DNA from: Formicarius rufipectus
Taxonomy: Eukaryota; Chordata; Aves; Passeriformes; Formicariidae
Direction: 5' to 3'
Length of the DNA: 64,000 bases
Assembly: GCA_013399695.1 (NCBI GenBank)
Contig: VXAU01000691.1
Coordinates: forward strand, 124,001 to 188,000
The notes beneath the pieces were generated by a model. The model was not told where the DNA came from. It worked only from the letters and a program-made list of their open reading frames with translations, and did no database searches. A program made the position numbers and the translations under genes. Below, one piece after another: positions 62,401 to 64,000 of this stretch (within the stretch, counting starts at the first letter, position 1; each line of letters opens with the position of its first letter).

Positions 62401-62539
62401 ACCCAGCTCAGTGAGGAGATACAGGTTTAAGGCAATATTACATCTGGTTATGGTTTTTTTTTTTAAAGTGTGTTTTCTTGTCTCTGGTAGTGTGGTGATG
62501 TCCTTGTTGGCCCCCCTGGTGAACACACAGCAACGTGTT
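59459..62539. other. Unique sequence, no recognised gene
   Basis: No recognised gene. A T/G-rich patch lies at 60897-60963. A splice-flanked 25-nt segment at 62180-62204 has a very good pyrimidine tract (TTTTCACTTTCAACAG) and a TGG|GTGAGT donor, but the length is not a multiple of three and no neighbours are known. Confidence 0.45.
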
Positions 62540-63010
62540 GGTGTCTGCCTCAAACTGGAGGGTGTCCAACTGGTCCCGGTGCTCCAAATGTCTCAGGAGT
62601 GCTGAATAGGGAGTGTACTCATGTGTTGGCTGCTCTTGGGCCACTTGCTCTTTGGGGTTATGCCACACCAGCTGTAGGATATTTGCCTTTTCCTTTTTGA
62701 ATTTCAGGACTTATTGTCACTTCATTTCTCCAGCCTGGTGACTTTGAATGACAGTCCTCCAGTGTGTGGCCTCTGCCAGGTGTTTGGAGGGCACTCAGAG
62801 CTGTTGTCCAGGCTCTTAACGAAGCTGTTGAAGAGTTTCAGCTCGTGTTTTGCTCCCTGGGGATGCCACCAGTACTGGACTGGCAGCTGGACCTGGGACT
62901 ATTGATTTGAAACCCTGTGATTCTTTCAGGCTGGACAATTTTCAACCCCTTAGTCCACTTATCAAGTCCAAATCTCACAAACTTGGCTATGGTCAATTCT
63001 GTCAGAAGTT
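62540..63010 (-). mobile_element. Old internal CR1 LINE fragment (minus strand)
   Basis: The plus strand shows antisense CR1 reverse-transcriptase landmarks in the right order: 'ctccaaatgtctcaggagtg', 'gaagctgttgaagagtttc', 'gctccctggggatgccacc', 'ggctggacaattttcaacc' and 'tagtccacttatcaagtcc'. These resemble the CR1 antisense phrases for 'tgttgaacag', 'ccctggggaacaccac', 'ccagttttcaaccc' and 'gtccacttatc'. It is much more diverged than the 3'-end copies elsewhere in the window and lacks the 3' tail. The open frames at 62369-62905 are remnants or chance. Confidence 0.7.
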
Positions 63011-64000
63011 GTTTTGGTTTTTTTTGGTATATTATTATTATTAAAATGATGTGACAATATGCTTTACTTTTTAACAAAAAAAAAAGATATTTTGAGGATA
63101 AATTCTTAAAGTTTTGCAACACAGTTATTCTTCACCTGGAAAGCAGCAAAAGTTCCTATGTAGAAATCTTGTGTTTCTTAGCAAAGAAAGTTGTGTTTTG
63201 TAATTATATCTTTGTAAGGTGAGGAAAAAGTCTTTGAAGTCTCTGTGGGAATCAATCTCCATAAAAATTTAATAAGTATGTCACCTTGATGTTTTAATTG
63301 TGTGGAATCAAATGAAAAAATGCAGGATGCATAGTAGCTCAACAAGTTCTAACGTGTATCTCCCTGTATTATTGAGCTTCTTAAAGCCATTCCTCAAATT
63401 TGGGAAGAGGAGGGGGGTGGGGGGAAGTTAAATATTTTTCAGGATTCAGTTGTGCTTTGTAAGGTGGTTCTGAACGGATTCATTGAATGTGGAACATCAA
63501 AATGGGGCGTTTTCTGTGGCTGTTAAACAGGGAGTGAAGTGACTGGAAAATACCTTGGCATAACAGCACAGCTTCCAAGTGAAGCAGCAGGAGTCCTTGA
63601 CCATTGTTTTTAACCTTCCTCCTCTGACCTCAGGGAGTTAGAGTTAGGTAGAGGTTTTTTTAGCTAAGGAAACCCAGAAAATAATTTGTCCTGGAAGATG
63701 CATGTGCAATAAAGGGGGTCTGATGTGTGTGACAAGCACCTGATGGCAAGCTGAGTGAAATTCCTCCTGGCAAAAGATCAGTTCCGTGCTCAGGAAGTTG
63801 TTTGGAATCAACAGCGACACAGGGAAGTGTCTAATCAGGGAACAGGTGAAGATCTGTGGAGGGAATAAGATTTCCTGTGTGGTGTTTAATTCTTTTCAAG
63901 TGTACTGCATTAAAGGGTGGGAGCAGAATGTGTTCCTCTGCTTTCTGTGCTTGTGAATGGCCTTAGACAAAGTAGCGGTTCTTGAACTGCTGGTCTTCTT
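63011..64000. other. Unique sequence to the window end
   Basis: No recognised gene. A G-rich run at 63402-63424 (GGG, GGGGGG, GGGGGG with short spacers) could form a G-quadruplex. The end of the window does not cut an obvious feature. Confidence 0.5.

Overview
The window looks like nuclear DNA of a bird, most likely a songbird or close relative. The main evidence is a set of CR1 LINE 3' ends that carry the short avian terminal repeat (variants of ATTCTATG). There are also two pieces of a GC-rich avian endogenous-retrovirus LTR, AT-rich CpG-poor background, and many degenerate TTTTG/CAAAA tracts. Nothing bacterial or viral is organised as an operon: there are no ribosome-binding sites, no closely packed genes, and no CRISPR, tRNA or rRNA that I can see. 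The species is inferred from repeat content only.

No complete, recognisable protein-coding gene is present. The window reads as an intergenic desert or long-intron territory. Repeats in order: a roughly 1 kb LTR on the minus strand (5899-6909) and a truncated plus-strand relative (8087-8546); CR1 copies at 16300-16668 (-), 19167-19451 (+), 23221-23436 (+), 36023-36181 (+), 53302-53362 (+) and an old internal piece at 62540-63010 (-); a 63-bp/18-bp minisatellite at 22508-22745; a compound GATA/GACA microsatellite at 50210-50276; and small exact tandem repeats at 34715, 37663, 43862 and 50570.

The best hints of genic content are plus-strand exon-like segments. The clearest is 59272-59458, which has acceptor and donor sites and two protein-like half-frames that differ by one base at an A5 run. 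Others are 12822-12927 (strong CAG|GTAAGT donor) and a possible 12-nt microexon at 11857-11868. None could be assigned to a named gene, and chance splice-like sites are common in 64 kb. A 241-codon ORF at 40513-41238 is the longest outside repeats.

The best regulatory candidates are two CpG-enriched patches. One (6945-7400) lies just beside the LTR and leads into a stretch with an RFX-like X-box. The other (55926-56215) holds a near-consensus CTCF site and a DR5 nuclear-receptor element about 110 bp apart. I found no convincing undescribed system. The findings are specific leads that an alignment, RNA-seq or repeat search would settle quickly.
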